From: Verrucomicrobiota bacterium
Lineage (GTDB): Bacteria; Verrucomicrobiota; Verrucomicrobiia; Chthoniobacterales; Terrimicrobiaceae
Length of the DNA: 64,000 bases
Assembly: GCA_018970255.1 (NCBI GenBank)
Contig: JAGWWS010000009.1
Location: 1-64,000, forward strand
Direction of reading: 5' to 3'
The notes beneath the pieces are model-generated. The model saw only the letters and a list, made by a program, of their open reading frames with translations. It had not been told where the DNA came from and searched no databases. Positions 16,474 through 24,680 of the stretch are shown one piece after another (position 1 is the first letter of the stretch; the number at the start of each line of letters is the position of its first letter). The position numbers and the translations under genes were made by a program.

Positions 16474-17480
16474 GCGGCGGCGTATTGCTCGCGGTATTCC
16501 GGCCGCGAGAGGGCGGCCCAATCGTCCTCGCCGGGGTCGGGTGGCGGTTCGCGGCGCACGCGGTCGGCGGTGGTGTTGACCTCGTTCTCGGTTTCGCGGC
16601 GCCAGGCGGCGAGGTCTTCGGCGGTTTTCCAACCCTGGGACAGGATGTGTTTTTCGGCGAGTTCGAGGCAGTCCGCGCCGACGGCGGATTTTTTCAACGA
16701 TTTGTCGAGGTAGGCGAAATCGTCGTGCTCGCCATGGCCGACGAGGCGGAGGAGCGGGGCCACGACCAATTGGGGGCCGCCGCCGTTGCGGGCATCGTGG
16801 ACGGCTTGGCGCAGGGTCTCGAGGCAACTCAGGAGGTCCGTGCCGTCCGCCCGGTGGCCGGCGACGCCGTAGCCCGCGGCCTTGTCGAGGAGGTCGGCGC
16901 AGGCGTATTGGCGCGAGTTCGGGGTCGAATAGGCATATTGGTTGTTGGCGACCACGACCACGAGCGGGAGTTTGTCCACGGCGGCGGCATTGAGCCCTTC
17001 GTGGAATGCGCCGGTGGATGTGCCGCCATCGCCGATGCAGGTGGCGCCGACCACTCCGGTTTCGCCGCGCAGGCGGCGGGCGAGCAGCGCCCCGGCCACG
17101 GCAGGGACCATGGCGCCGAGGTGGCTGATCATGGCGTAGTAGCCATCGCGGGGGCGGCCGCGGTGGATGTTGCCGTCGCGGCCGCGCATGGAGCCCAATT
17201 GCGAACCGAGGTAGGTGCGGAGAGTGTCGAGGATGGTGTCGCCGAAAGCGAGGCGGCCGGCCTGGTCGCGGATGAGGGGTGCGAAAACATCGCCCCGGCG
17301 CAGGTGGATGCCGACGGAAACGCTGAGGGCTTCCTGGCCCTTGCCGAGGAAGACGCCGCCCTTGATCATCCCGGCGCGGTAAAGGCTGGCGAGTTTCTCC
17401 TCCAGCACGCGCGAGGCGAGCATGGTGCGGTAGGCCTTGAGGTAGTCCGACTCGGTGACCGGCGCGGGCTTTTTCGACAT
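16470..17480 (-). CDS. pdhA: Pyruvate dehydrogenase E1 alpha subunit
   Basis: 336 aa. The thiamine-diphosphate motif is clear (IGDGGTSTGAFHEGLN ... NNQYAYST, about 158-195), as are GKGQEALSVSVG and the phosphorylation-loop region GHGEHDD. First enzyme of the complex that makes acetyl-CoA from pyruvate. ATG at 17480 chosen; a longer frame upstream runs through the terminator of the leader. First gene of pdhABC, and preceded by a structured leader (17563-17765). Confidence 0.93.
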   Translation of the reverse strand: MSKKPAPVTESDYLKAYRTMLASRVLEEKLASLYRAGMIKGGVFLGKGQEALSVSVGIHLRRGDVFAPLIRDQAGRLAFGDTILDTLRTYLGSQLGSMRGRDGNIHRGRPRDGYYAMISHLGAMVPAVAGALLARRLRGETGVVGATCIGDGGTSTGAFHEGLNAAAVDKLPLVVVVANNQYAYSTPNSRQYACADLLDKAAGYGVAGHRADGTDLLSCLETLRQAVHDARNGGGPQLVVAPLLRLVGHGEHDDFAYLDKSLKKSAVGADCLELAEKHILSQGWKTAEDLAAWRRETENEVNTTADRVRREPPPDPGEDDWAALSRPEYREQYAAA

Positions 17481-17562
17481 GTGCGCAGCTTTATAGGAGT
17501 AGCGGCAGCGGGGCTGCAACCATTCGTTGCGTCGAGCGAATTCGGCCTTGGCAGATTCCCCC

Positions 17563-17597
17563 AAAAGAAAACGGCGCGTCTGATTCAGAGCGCGCCG
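17563..17597 (-). terminator. Intrinsic terminator inside the pdhA leader
   Basis: On the minus strand, CGGCGCG (17597-17591) pairs with CGCGCCG (17578-17572), extended by CTGA/TCAG inner pairs with one bulge, then TTTTCTTTT. It ends about 85 bases before the pdhA start, so transcripts must read through it or start after it to express pdhABC. Confidence 0.75.
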
Positions 17598-17765
17598 CTT
17601 TGACTATTGGAGAGAGGGTTGGACTGACTCCAATCGGTCGGTGATCACCATTCAACAGATTCCGTTCTGCCTTCGGGCCGGTTTGATTCGGTGGTCGACC
17701 TCACCGGGGGTTTTATCCCCGCCTTAACTCTTCGGAGGTTCCGGGCGCGCCTTTAGGACTTTTTT
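17598..17765 (-). ncRNA. Structured leader or small RNA upstream of pdhA (unknown class)
   Basis: The gene-free stretch 17481-17833 holds several strong stems: 17606-17612 with 17628-17634 (7 bp), 17636-17640 with 17696-17700, a GCC-TTCG-GGC tip at about 17669-17678, 17706-17709 with 17717-17720, and CTC-TTCG-GAG near 17728-17737. GGCGCG at 17744-17749 can also pair with CGCGCC at 17591-17596, one arm of the terminator, so terminator and long closing stem exclude each other. This is what a riboswitch or attenuator would look like, but it could equally be a free-standing sRNA ending at the terminator. It does not match the conserved cores of TPP, SAM-I, cobalamin, FMN, glycine or lysine riboswitches, SRP RNA or RNase P that I know. 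Confidence 0.5.
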
Positions 17766-17833
17766 CATTTTCCAAAAATCGTGGCGGGTTTTCCTCGTTG
17801 CCACCGGGGAGCCGGGGGGAGTAAAAGCCAACC

Positions 17834-18208
17834 ATGCTTCAAGATTACATACCGGTCCTCCTCCACATCATCGTGGCCGTGGGTTTCGCGACGGTTGCGA
17901 TGGTCGCGAACCTGGTTCTCGGCCGGGCGGGGCGCCGGACGCCGGACAAGGACATGGTCTACGAGTGCGGCATGGTGCCCGAAACCCAGGGGCAGCCGCG
18001 CTTCAGCGTGAAGTTCTATCTCGTGGCGATGCTCTTCATCCTTTTCGATATCGAAATCGTCTTCATGTATCCCTGGGCGGTGGTCTTCCAAAGTTTCGTT
18101 GCCCAGCACGGGGATGTGATCCTTTGGAGCATGCTGAGTTTCGTCGTGGTGCTGCTCTTCGGCTATGTTTACGCCATCAAGAAGGGCGCGCTCGATTGGT
18201 CGCGCTGA
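17834..18208 (+). CDS. nuoA: NADH-quinone oxidoreductase subunit A
   Basis: 124 aa, three transmembrane helices. Signature KDMVYECGMVPETQGQPRFS and FYLVAMLFILFDIEIVFMYPWA (split) are diagnostic. Membrane-arm subunit of respiratory complex I at the junction with the peripheral arm. It is not followed by nuoB-nuoN; an M48 protease gene comes next, so the rest of the complex must be encoded elsewhere. Confidence 0.95.
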   Translation: MLQDYIPVLLHIIVAVGFATVAMVANLVLGRAGRRTPDKDMVYECGMVPETQGQPRFSVKFYLVAMLFILFDIEIVFMYPWAVVFQSFVAQHGDVILWSMLSFVVVLLFGYVYAIKKGALDWSR

Positions 18209-18263
18209 CGGCCGCCCCGAAAAAAATCGACGCTGATTCGCGCGGGCGGGTTTAATCCCGGCG

Positions 18264-20054
18264 ATGGATTTCTTCGGTCACCAGGAAGCAGCGCGGCGCC
18301 GGACAAAGTGGCTGGTTTTTTATTTTGCGGCGGCCATTGCCTGCATCATTGCCGCTCTGCATGCGGCTTTTTGCGCGTTTGCGGGGCAACAATGGGACAA
18401 CTGGGAATTGCTCGGCGCAACTGCGGCGGGCGTGCTGGCTGTGGTGGCGGTCGGAAGCCTGGTGAAAATCGCCGAACTGGCGAAGGGCGGCCGTGCCGTG
18501 GCGGAAATGCTCGGGGGGGCACCCGTGAACACCGCCACGCGCAACCCCGCCGAGCGCCGCCTCCTCAATGTGGTGGAGGAAATGGCGATCGCATCGGGCA
18601 TGGCGGTCCCGCAGGTTTATGTGCTCGATGACGCCGCGATCAACGCCTTCGCGGCGGGCTACGGGGCGCGCGATGCAGTGGTCGGGGTGACGCGGGGCTG
18701 CATGGAACAACTCACGCGCGACGAGTTGCAGGGTGTGGTGGCGCACGAGTTCAGCCACATTCTGAATGGCGACATGCGGCTGAACATCCGGCTCATCGGA
18801 CTTCTCAACGGAATCCTTTTCCTGGCGGTGGTTGGAGGGGTGTTGATGCGGATCGCCGCCCATTCGCGCGGCGGCAGGTCGCGCAACGACAAGGGCGGCG
18901 GGTCGATCGTGATGGTGGTCATCGCCGCGGGTCTCGCCCTCTACCTTGTTGGCTGGATCGGCGTGTTCTTTGGCAAGCTCATCAAGGCGGCGGTCAGCCG
19001 GCAGCGGGAGTTCCTTGCCGACGCCTCGGCGGTCCAATTCACGCGGGACCCAAATGGAATTGCCGGTGCGCTCGAGAAAATCGGCGGAGTGGGTTCGAGG
19101 CTCGGGAACCCGCGGGCGCAGGAGGCGAGCCACATGTTTTTCGGAAACGGGCTGGCCGAATCCTGGTTCCAGCTTTTCGCAACGCACCCGCCGATTCCCG
19201 AACGCGTCTCCCGCATCCGCGGCATCCAAGCGGCCGCGATTCAGGCAGCAGGTAAAAATCCCCCGCCGTTGCCCGCCGCAGCGGATGCCGCCGCCGGGGC
19301 TTCGTTGCTGGCCGGAATCCCGGCTCCAGCGCAGGAATCGGCAAGGGATTTGTTTGGCGCCTGCGGGTTGGTTTACGGGCTTTTGCTTTCCAACGATGAA
19401 TCCATCCGCAAAAACCAACTCCGCACCCTGCAAGCCGACAAGGCGCTGAAGCGCGAGTCCGAAAAATCCGCGAAGGAAACTGCCGCACTGGGCTCCGGCA
19501 AGAAAATCGCGCTTGTTGAACTGGTGGTCCCTACGCTCCGGGGATTGTCCCCGCAACAGGCGGCCGTTTTCCGCTCCAACATCGAAGCGCTGGTCGCCGC
19601 GGATGGGCGGATCCACCTTTTCGAATACGCACTTCAAAAAATGCTGCTGCGCCACCTTGCCGATTTTTTCGGCACGAAGCGCAGGGGAGGGCCGAAGGTT
19701 CGGTCACTCGTGCCGTTGTTGCCCGATGTGGGTTTCGTGCTTTCCGCCGTGGCGAATGCCGAGGACGGCGGGACGCCCGCACGGGACCGTTCGTTTGCAG
19801 CCGGTGCCGCCGCGCTGGGTTCTGCAAAGTCGGCTTACCCGCTCGAGCGCCTCGCGAATGTGGACCTCCGGGAATTCGATGCCGCGCTGGAGCGCCTCGA
19901 CGGGGCGGTGGATTCCGTAAAATCCCGGGTTCTCGAGGCCTGCGAAGCGTCTGCCATGGCGGATGGCAAGGTGAATGGAATCCAATTCGAGCTGGTGCGC
20001 GCGATTTCGGACACGCTCGGATTCCCGATGCCGCCTGCGGTGGAAACGGCATGA
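18264..20054 (+). CDS. Membrane-bound M48-family metalloprotease (HtpX-like) with C-terminal extension
   Basis: 596 aa. Two N-terminal membrane helices (about 14-40 and 50-68), zinc motif HEFSH (161-165), two further helices (about 185-240), then the third zinc ligand in REFLADASAVQ, and FATHPPIPERVSRI. This core is like HtpX, which degrades misfolded membrane proteins. The 260-residue extension after that has no known motif but looks helical, with an acidic/alanine-rich pattern reminiscent of TerB-like domains (VAADGRIHLFEYALQKML); that comparison is tentative. The next gene starts within its stop codon (ATGA). Confidence 0.88.
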   Translation: MDFFGHQEAARRRTKWLVFYFAAAIACIIAALHAAFCAFAGQQWDNWELLGATAAGVLAVVAVGSLVKIAELAKGGRAVAEMLGGAPVNTATRNPAERRLLNVVEEMAIASGMAVPQVYVLDDAAINAFAAGYGARDAVVGVTRGCMEQLTRDELQGVVAHEFSHILNGDMRLNIRLIGLLNGILFLAVVGGVLMRIAAHSRGGRSRNDKGGGSIVMVVIAAGLALYLVGWIGVFFGKLIKAAVSRQREFLADASAVQFTRDPNGIAGALEKIGGVGSRLGNPRAQEASHMFFGNGLAESWFQLFATHPPIPERVSRIRGIQAAAIQAAGKNPPPLPAAADAAAGASLLAGIPAPAQESARDLFGACGLVYGLLLSNDESIRKNQLRTLQADKALKRESEKSAKETAALGSGKKIALVELVVPTLRGLSPQQAAVFRSNIEALVAADGRIHLFEYALQKMLLRHLADFFGTKRRGGPKVRSLVPLLPDVGFVLSAVANAEDGGTPARDRSFAAGAAALGSAKSAYPLERLANVDLREFDAALERLDGAVDSVKSRVLEACEASAMADGKVNGIQFELVRAISDTLGFPMPPAVETA

Positions 20055-20950
20055 CTACGGGGCGGTGGCTTTCGCCCGAGGCTGCGCAGGGCATCATGTC
20101 GCCTGGGACGGATGCTTTTCGGATTTTCCAATCGCCCGGGGCTTGGGTCGACCGGTTTGGCGGCTCGGCGGTGGTTTCTGCAAAGTCGGCGGGTGAGGCG
20201 TCGGAACTTTGCCGCGGCATTTCCGAAAACACAGCCGGTTTTGGCTGGCAGCCCGCGAGGGTGTTTTTCCGGGAACTCGTGAAACAGTCCGGCGGGGTGG
20301 GGTGCTTCGAACTGGTCTCCGGCGACCCGAACATGCCGCCCACCCAAACGGTTCGCGAGGACGGGCTCCGCTTCGAGGTGAATTTCTCCACCGGCTACAA
20401 CACGGGATTCTTCGCCGACCAGCGCGCCAACCGGAAACTCCTGCGCTCCCGCTGCGCCAAGCGGGTCTTGAACACCTTCGCGCACACTTGCTCGTTTTCG
20501 GTCGCCGCAGCATCCACCGGCGCGGCCAGCACGAATGTGGATTCCGCCAAGGCATTCCTCGAGCGCGGCAGGCGGAATTTTTCCCTCAATGGAATTTCGA
20601 TGGAAGGGCACCGCTTCGTGGCGGAGGATTCGCTTGCCTACATGCGGCGCCTCGCCAAGCGCGGCGAGCGATTTGATGCAATCATCCTTGATCCCCCCAC
20701 ATTCGGCCGCAGCGGCAGGCGGGAGTTCCGCTTCGACCGCGACTTTCCGGACCTGCTTCGCGCGGCGTGGGACCTCGCCGAGGAATCCTGCGCCATCCTG
20801 CTTTCCACGAATTCAAGCGCGTGGGATGCCTCGGGGCTCGAGCGCGCCTCCCGCGAAATCCTACCCGCTGGCACCGTGTTCCATGCCGAGCCGGTTCCCG
20901 TGGATTTTTCCGCGCATCCGCCGTCCAGTTCTGTTTGGGCGTTGCCCTGA
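20051..20950 (+). CDS. Class I SAM-dependent methyltransferase, RlmI/RlmK-like
   Basis: 299 aa. FEVNFSTGYNTGFFADQRANR matches the block before the SAM site in rRNA cytosine-C5/guanine methyltransferases of the RlmI/RlmL-C type, followed by VLNTFAHTCSFSVAAASTGA (SAM-binding loop) and the catalytic-region IILDPPTFGRS. It lacks an N-terminal PUA domain. Probably methylates rRNA; the target base is unknown. Confidence 0.85.
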   Translation: MTTGRWLSPEAAQGIMSPGTDAFRIFQSPGAWVDRFGGSAVVSAKSAGEASELCRGISENTAGFGWQPARVFFRELVKQSGGVGCFELVSGDPNMPPTQTVREDGLRFEVNFSTGYNTGFFADQRANRKLLRSRCAKRVLNTFAHTCSFSVAAASTGAASTNVDSAKAFLERGRRNFSLNGISMEGHRFVAEDSLAYMRRLAKRGERFDAIILDPPTFGRSGRREFRFDRDFPDLLRAAWDLAEESCAILLSTNSSAWDASGLERASREILPAGTVFHAEPVPVDFSAHPPSSSVWALP

Positions 20951-20993
20951 AAAAAATTCCCTTCCGGCGGGGCCGCAGTGGTATTGTGCCCGC

Positions 20994-21554
20994 ATGGCAA
21001 ACGAGCCTGGCACCAACGCCGCGCAGATGAGGTCCGAAATCCTCCGGGCCGCCCGCCTTTGCGCCCCGAACCTCGAGGCGCTCGGCGAACTGACTTTCGC
21101 CGGCGATGCCGCCAACCCGGGGCAACGCACGAACTGGGCATCCAGCGTCCTCCAGCCAATCCTCGTTCCCGCCGCCGTGCAGGCGTGGGAGTTCGGCCGC
21201 ACCGGTTTCCGCGAACTCCTCGCCGCCGACCAATCGCTTTGCGGAAAGCTCGCCGGCCCGCTTGCGCGCAACAGCCGCACGGCAGGCACCAAAATCGCGC
21301 TCGCCGCCCAAGCCCCCGCCGGCGAAACCGCGCTCGCCCGCTACATGCAGGCCCTCTCGCGCGGCGAGGCGCCGGGGCATTTCGCCGTGGTCTTTTGCGC
21401 CAGGGCTGGCGTTTTCCACATTCCGAGGCATGCCGCGCTGGCGGCGATGGTTTTCATGGAACTCCGCAACATCCCGGTCCCGCAGCTTTGGGATGCGATC
21501 GACGAATGCGCTGCGTTTTTCCCCGCCCCGGCAAAAGGGCTGCGGGCCGCTTGA
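20994..21554 (+). CDS. Conserved-looking helical protein, function unknown, next to clpS
   Basis: 186 aa, alanine-rich and helical, no signal peptide. A stretch around GHFAVVFCARAGVFHIP recalls UreF-type accessory proteins, but no urease genes are nearby and the resemblance is weak. It starts 43 bases after the methyltransferase and is followed three bases later by clpS, so it probably belongs to the clpS-DUF2017 unit. Confidence 0.65.
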   Translation: MANEPGTNAAQMRSEILRAARLCAPNLEALGELTFAGDAANPGQRTNWASSVLQPILVPAAVQAWEFGRTGFRELLAADQSLCGKLAGPLARNSRTAGTKIALAAQAPAGETALARYMQALSRGEAPGHFAVVFCARAGVFHIPRHAALAAMVFMELRNIPVPQLWDAIDECAAFFPAPAKGLRAA

Positions 21555-21557
21555 GGC

Positions 21558-21848
21558 ATGGCCGTTGCGGACACGCCCGAAACCAAAACCCGCGACCAGT
21601 CCGACCTGGACTCCGTCTGGAGCGTCATCGTCCACAACGACCCCGTGAACCTGATGAGCTATGTGACACTCGTGTTCCGGCGGGTGTTCGGTTTCCCGCG
21701 CGAGAAGGCGGAGCGGCACATGCTCGAGGTGCACAACCAAGGGCGCTCGATCGTGTGGTCCGGCGCGCGCGAGCCGGCCGAGGTTTACCTCCAGCAACTC
21801 CACGCCCACCTCCTCCTCGCCACTTTGGAAAAAGCCCCGCAAAACTGA
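21558..21848 (+). CDS. clpS: ATP-dependent Clp protease adaptor ClpS
   Basis: 96 aa. The N-degron pocket residues are recognisable (VIVHNDPVNLMSYV and AERHMLEVHNQGRS), with a disordered N-terminal tail as in the family. Delivers proteins with bulky N-terminal residues to ClpAP/ClpCP. The stop overlaps the next start by one base (TGATG). Confidence 0.9.
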   Translation: MAVADTPETKTRDQSDLDSVWSVIVHNDPVNLMSYVTLVFRRVFGFPREKAERHMLEVHNQGRSIVWSGAREPAEVYLQQLHAHLLLATLEKAPQN

Positions 21849-22327
21849 TGGCCGAGGTTTCGATCCAAAAAAACGGGGCGCTCAAATTCGATTTCGTGGC
21901 GCCACAGCTTTACGAAGTCCTCTGCGGGATCCGCGAAGCCGCCGAGACGCCCGACCCGCGGGTCGAAGCCCGGTTTTTCCCCGAGCCCTCCGAAGGCGAC
22001 GACTCGCTCGCCGAGGATTGGAAGGCATTCGTGCAGCCCGACCTCCACGAGGGTTTCCAATCCGCCCGCGAGACTGTCGCCGCCGACCTCCGCGGGGCGA
22101 AGGAGCGCAAGACCGGGCACTTCACATTCACCATCCCGAAGGCGCACATCGATGCCTGGCTCAGCGCGCTCAACCAGGCGCGGCTCGCGCTGGCCGAGGC
22201 GCACGGGTTCGGCGATGCCGAAATGTCCCGCGGCCCCCGCGACCAAAGCGACCCCAGGGAAACCGCGCTGTTCCGCTTGATGGTTTACGGATTGTTGCAG
22301 GAGCGGCTCGTGGCGACACTCGATTGA
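21848..22327 (+). CDS. DUF2017-family protein
   Basis: 159 aa. FVQPDLHEGFQSARETV and the C-terminal pattern WLSALNQARLALAEAHG ... VYGLLQERLVATL follow the DUF2017 family, which in actinobacteria is encoded next to clpS. The function is unknown; constant linkage to clpS suggests a role in Clp-dependent proteolysis. Directly coupled to clpS here. Confidence 0.8.
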   Translation: MAEVSIQKNGALKFDFVAPQLYEVLCGIREAAETPDPRVEARFFPEPSEGDDSLAEDWKAFVQPDLHEGFQSARETVAADLRGAKERKTGHFTFTIPKAHIDAWLSALNQARLALAEAHGFGDAEMSRGPRDQSDPRETALFRLMVYGLLQERLVATLD

Positions 22328-22345
22328 GCCACCACCCCTTTTTCA

Positions 22346-23821
22346 ATGAAAGCCACAAGCATTGCCCGCATCGCCCGCGCCGCCGGTGCCTCGCCCGCAG
22401 GGATGACGCGACGCCGGTTTGTCGAAATGGCGCTCGGCGCCGGTGCCGCCCTGATGCTGCCTGCGGCAGCCTTCGGCGGGCCTGGCTCGAAAAAACCCAG
22501 GGTGCTTGTGGTTGGCGCAGGGTTTGCGGGGCTGAGCTGCGCTTGGCAACTCAAGCGCGCCGGTGCCGATGTCACTGTCCTTGAATCCAGGAACCGCGTT
22601 GGCGGGCGCGTGCTGACGCTCGACAATTTCATCGACAACGCCGTGGTTGAAGCCGGGGCTGAGTTGATTGGCTCGAACCACCCCACTTGGCTGCAATACG
22701 CCGAGCGATTCGGCCTCGGCATGAGGGATGTGACGGAGGATGAAGATGCGGAAGCCCCGATCATCCTGGATGGGCGGCGGATTTCGGGACCGGAGTTGGA
22801 TGGGCTTTGGGAGGAGTTGTCCGCCGCCCTTTCCCTCATGAATGGCGATGCGCGGAAGGTTGACCTCCGTGCCCCATGGGCCGGCGAAGGCGCGGAAAAA
22901 CTCGACCGCACCAGCCTCGCGGATGCCGCAGCGCGCTGGGATGTTTCCAAAACCGTGCGCCATGCGGCGCTCACGCTCCTTGCGAACGACAATGCGATGC
23001 GCCCCGACCGCGCCAGCTACCTCGGCGTCCTTACCGCCATCGCGGGCGGCGGGTATGAGCGCTTTTGGACGGAGTCCGAGGTTTACCGTTGCGCCCAGGG
23101 GAACCAGGCGCTGGCTTTCAAACTGGCCGAAGCCATCGGCGGCGGTCTCCAGCTCGGTTGTGCCGTCGAGGAAATCCAACTGCGCAGCGGCGGCGCCTCC
23201 GCCAAGGATTCGAAGGGCGCCACTCACGAAGCCGACTGCATCGTGCTGACAGTCCCGCCCCCGGCTTGGCGGAATTTCAAAGTCGATCCCCCGGTCCCCG
23301 CCGGCTACGCGCCCTACGCGGGACCCGCCGTCAAATACCTTTCGAAAGTCTCCTCCGCGTTTTGGGAAGGCGGGGAAATGTCGCCGTATTCGCTCACGGA
23401 CACCGCTATCGGGCTCACTTGGGAAGGAACCGACGGGCAACGCAAAGGCGGCTCCGGTCCGGCATGCCTGGTGGTTTTTTCCGGTGGCAAGGCCGCGGAC
23501 AAATGCCTCGCGTTTTCCCCGTCCGGCCGCGGCAAGGAATTTTCGAGGCGCCTCGAGGTAATCTACCCCGGATACAGCGAAGCTTTTGAAAAGGGGATTT
23601 TCATGGGATGGCCGGAGGAGAAGTGGACGCGCTGCGGCTACACGAGCCCCGCGCTCGGGGAGGTCACGGCCATCTACCCGAAATTCGAATTACCTTTCCA
23701 GGAGCGCCTTTATTTCGCGGGCGAATACACGAGCCTCGACTTCACCGGCTTCATGGAAGGCGCGCTGAAAACCGGCGCCACCACCGCGGGGAAAATCGCA
23801 AAGTCCCTCAACCTCGCCTGA
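22346..23821 (+). CDS. FAD-dependent amine oxidase, Tat-exported
   Basis: 491 aa. Twin-arginine-type signal (TRRRFVEMALGAGAAL, about 20-42), then the Rossmann FAD motif VLVVGAGFAGLSCAWQL and VTVLESRNRVGGRVLT, and a C-terminal GEYTSLDFTGFMEGALKTG flavin-contact block. This is the flavin monoamine oxidase / phytoene desaturase-like fold. The periplasmic substrate is unknown, probably an amine or amino acid. It is followed by a gap of 61 bases before proC. Confidence 0.88.
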   Translation: MKATSIARIARAAGASPAGMTRRRFVEMALGAGAALMLPAAAFGGPGSKKPRVLVVGAGFAGLSCAWQLKRAGADVTVLESRNRVGGRVLTLDNFIDNAVVEAGAELIGSNHPTWLQYAERFGLGMRDVTEDEDAEAPIILDGRRISGPELDGLWEELSAALSLMNGDARKVDLRAPWAGEGAEKLDRTSLADAAARWDVSKTVRHAALTLLANDNAMRPDRASYLGVLTAIAGGGYERFWTESEVYRCAQGNQALAFKLAEAIGGGLQLGCAVEEIQLRSGGASAKDSKGATHEADCIVLTVPPPAWRNFKVDPPVPAGYAPYAGPAVKYLSKVSSAFWEGGEMSPYSLTDTAIGLTWEGTDGQRKGGSGPACLVVFSGGKAADKCLAFSPSGRGKEFSRRLEVIYPGYSEAFEKGIFMGWPEEKWTRCGYTSPALGEVTAIYPKFELPFQERLYFAGEYTSLDFTGFMEGALKTGATTAGKIAKSLNLA

Positions 23822-23882
23822 AGCCGAGGCGCGGGGCGACAAGAGCGTTTGCAAAACGGCTCTGGAACCATACGCTCCGAGC

Positions 23883-24680
23883 ATGAGATACGCGTTCATC
23901 GGTGCCGGGAAAATGGCGTCCGCGATTGTTCAGGGGCTCCTGCGGGCCAAGGTCTGCGCGGCCTCCGATATCACCGCCGCTTGCCCCGAGTCGGAGATTT
24001 TGCAGAGCCTCAAGGATGCGACCTCTGTGTGTGTGGTTCCTTCGAACTTCGACGCCGCTGCCGCGGCGCCCGTTTCCATCCTTTGCGTGAAGCCCCAGGA
24101 ATGCGCGGCTGCGCTGGCTCAAGCGGGCGAGGCGCTCGAGGGGAAACTCCTCGTCTCCATCGCCGCGGGGCTTGGGATCGATGCACTCCAGAAAATGGCC
24201 CCGAAAAGCCGCATCATCCGGGCGATGCCCAACACGGCCGCGATGGTCGGGCGCTCCGCCACGGCGTTCGCCTGTGGAAAAACCGCCACCCATGCCGATG
24301 CGTCCGAAGCCGAGGCGGTTTTCGGGAGCATTGGCGAGGTTTACAGGGTCGAGGAAAAGCTTCTGGATGCCGTCACGGGCTTGAGCGGGAGCGGGCCGGC
24401 CTATGTGTTTTTGATGATTGAAGCGTTGATCGACGGGGGTGTTTCTTCGGGGCTGCCCGCCGACCTGGCGAAACAACTCGCCGTGCAAACCGTCCTCGGG
24501 GCGGCGGAACTCGCGAAGGAAACCGCCGAGCACCCGGCCGTGCTGCGAGCTATGGTGACGAGCCCGGCCGGCACGACCGCCGAAGCGCTTGCCGTGCTGG
24601 AAGACCGGGGTGTTCGCGGGGCATTCGCCAACGCCGTTCGCGCAGCGGTCCGGCGCTCGCGGGAGCTTTCGGGGAAATGA
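23883..24680 (+). CDS. proC: Pyrroline-5-carboxylate reductase (ProC)
   Basis: 265 aa. N-terminal NAD(P) motif FIGAGKMASAIVQGLL, RAMPNTAAMVG, and the C-terminal signature LSGSGPAYVFLMIEALIDGG with VTSPAGTTAEAL. Last step of proline synthesis. Its stop overlaps the following TPR gene (ATGA). Confidence 0.95.
   Translation: MRYAFIGAGKMASAIVQGLLRAKVCAASDITAACPESEILQSLKDATSVCVVPSNFDAAAAAPVSILCVKPQECAAALAQAGEALEGKLLVSIAAGLGIDALQKMAPKSRIIRAMPNTAAMVGRSATAFACGKTATHADASEAEAVFGSIGEVYRVEEKLLDAVTGLSGSGPAYVFLMIEALIDGGVSSGLPADLAKQLAVQTVLGAAELAKETAEHPAVLRAMVTSPAGTTAEALAVLEDRGVRGAFANAVRAAVRRSRELSGK

Noticed and set aside
17563-17765. 6S RNA, tmRNA, SRP RNA or RNase P RNA
   Set aside because: It lacks the tmRNA T-loop and tag frame, the SRP GGAAG core and the RNase P GAGGAAAGTC block. 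6S RNA could not be excluded by eye but no convincing central bubble was found.
20994-21554. Urease accessory protein UreF
   Set aside because: One short segment is similar, but no urease genes are present and the rest does not follow UreF.
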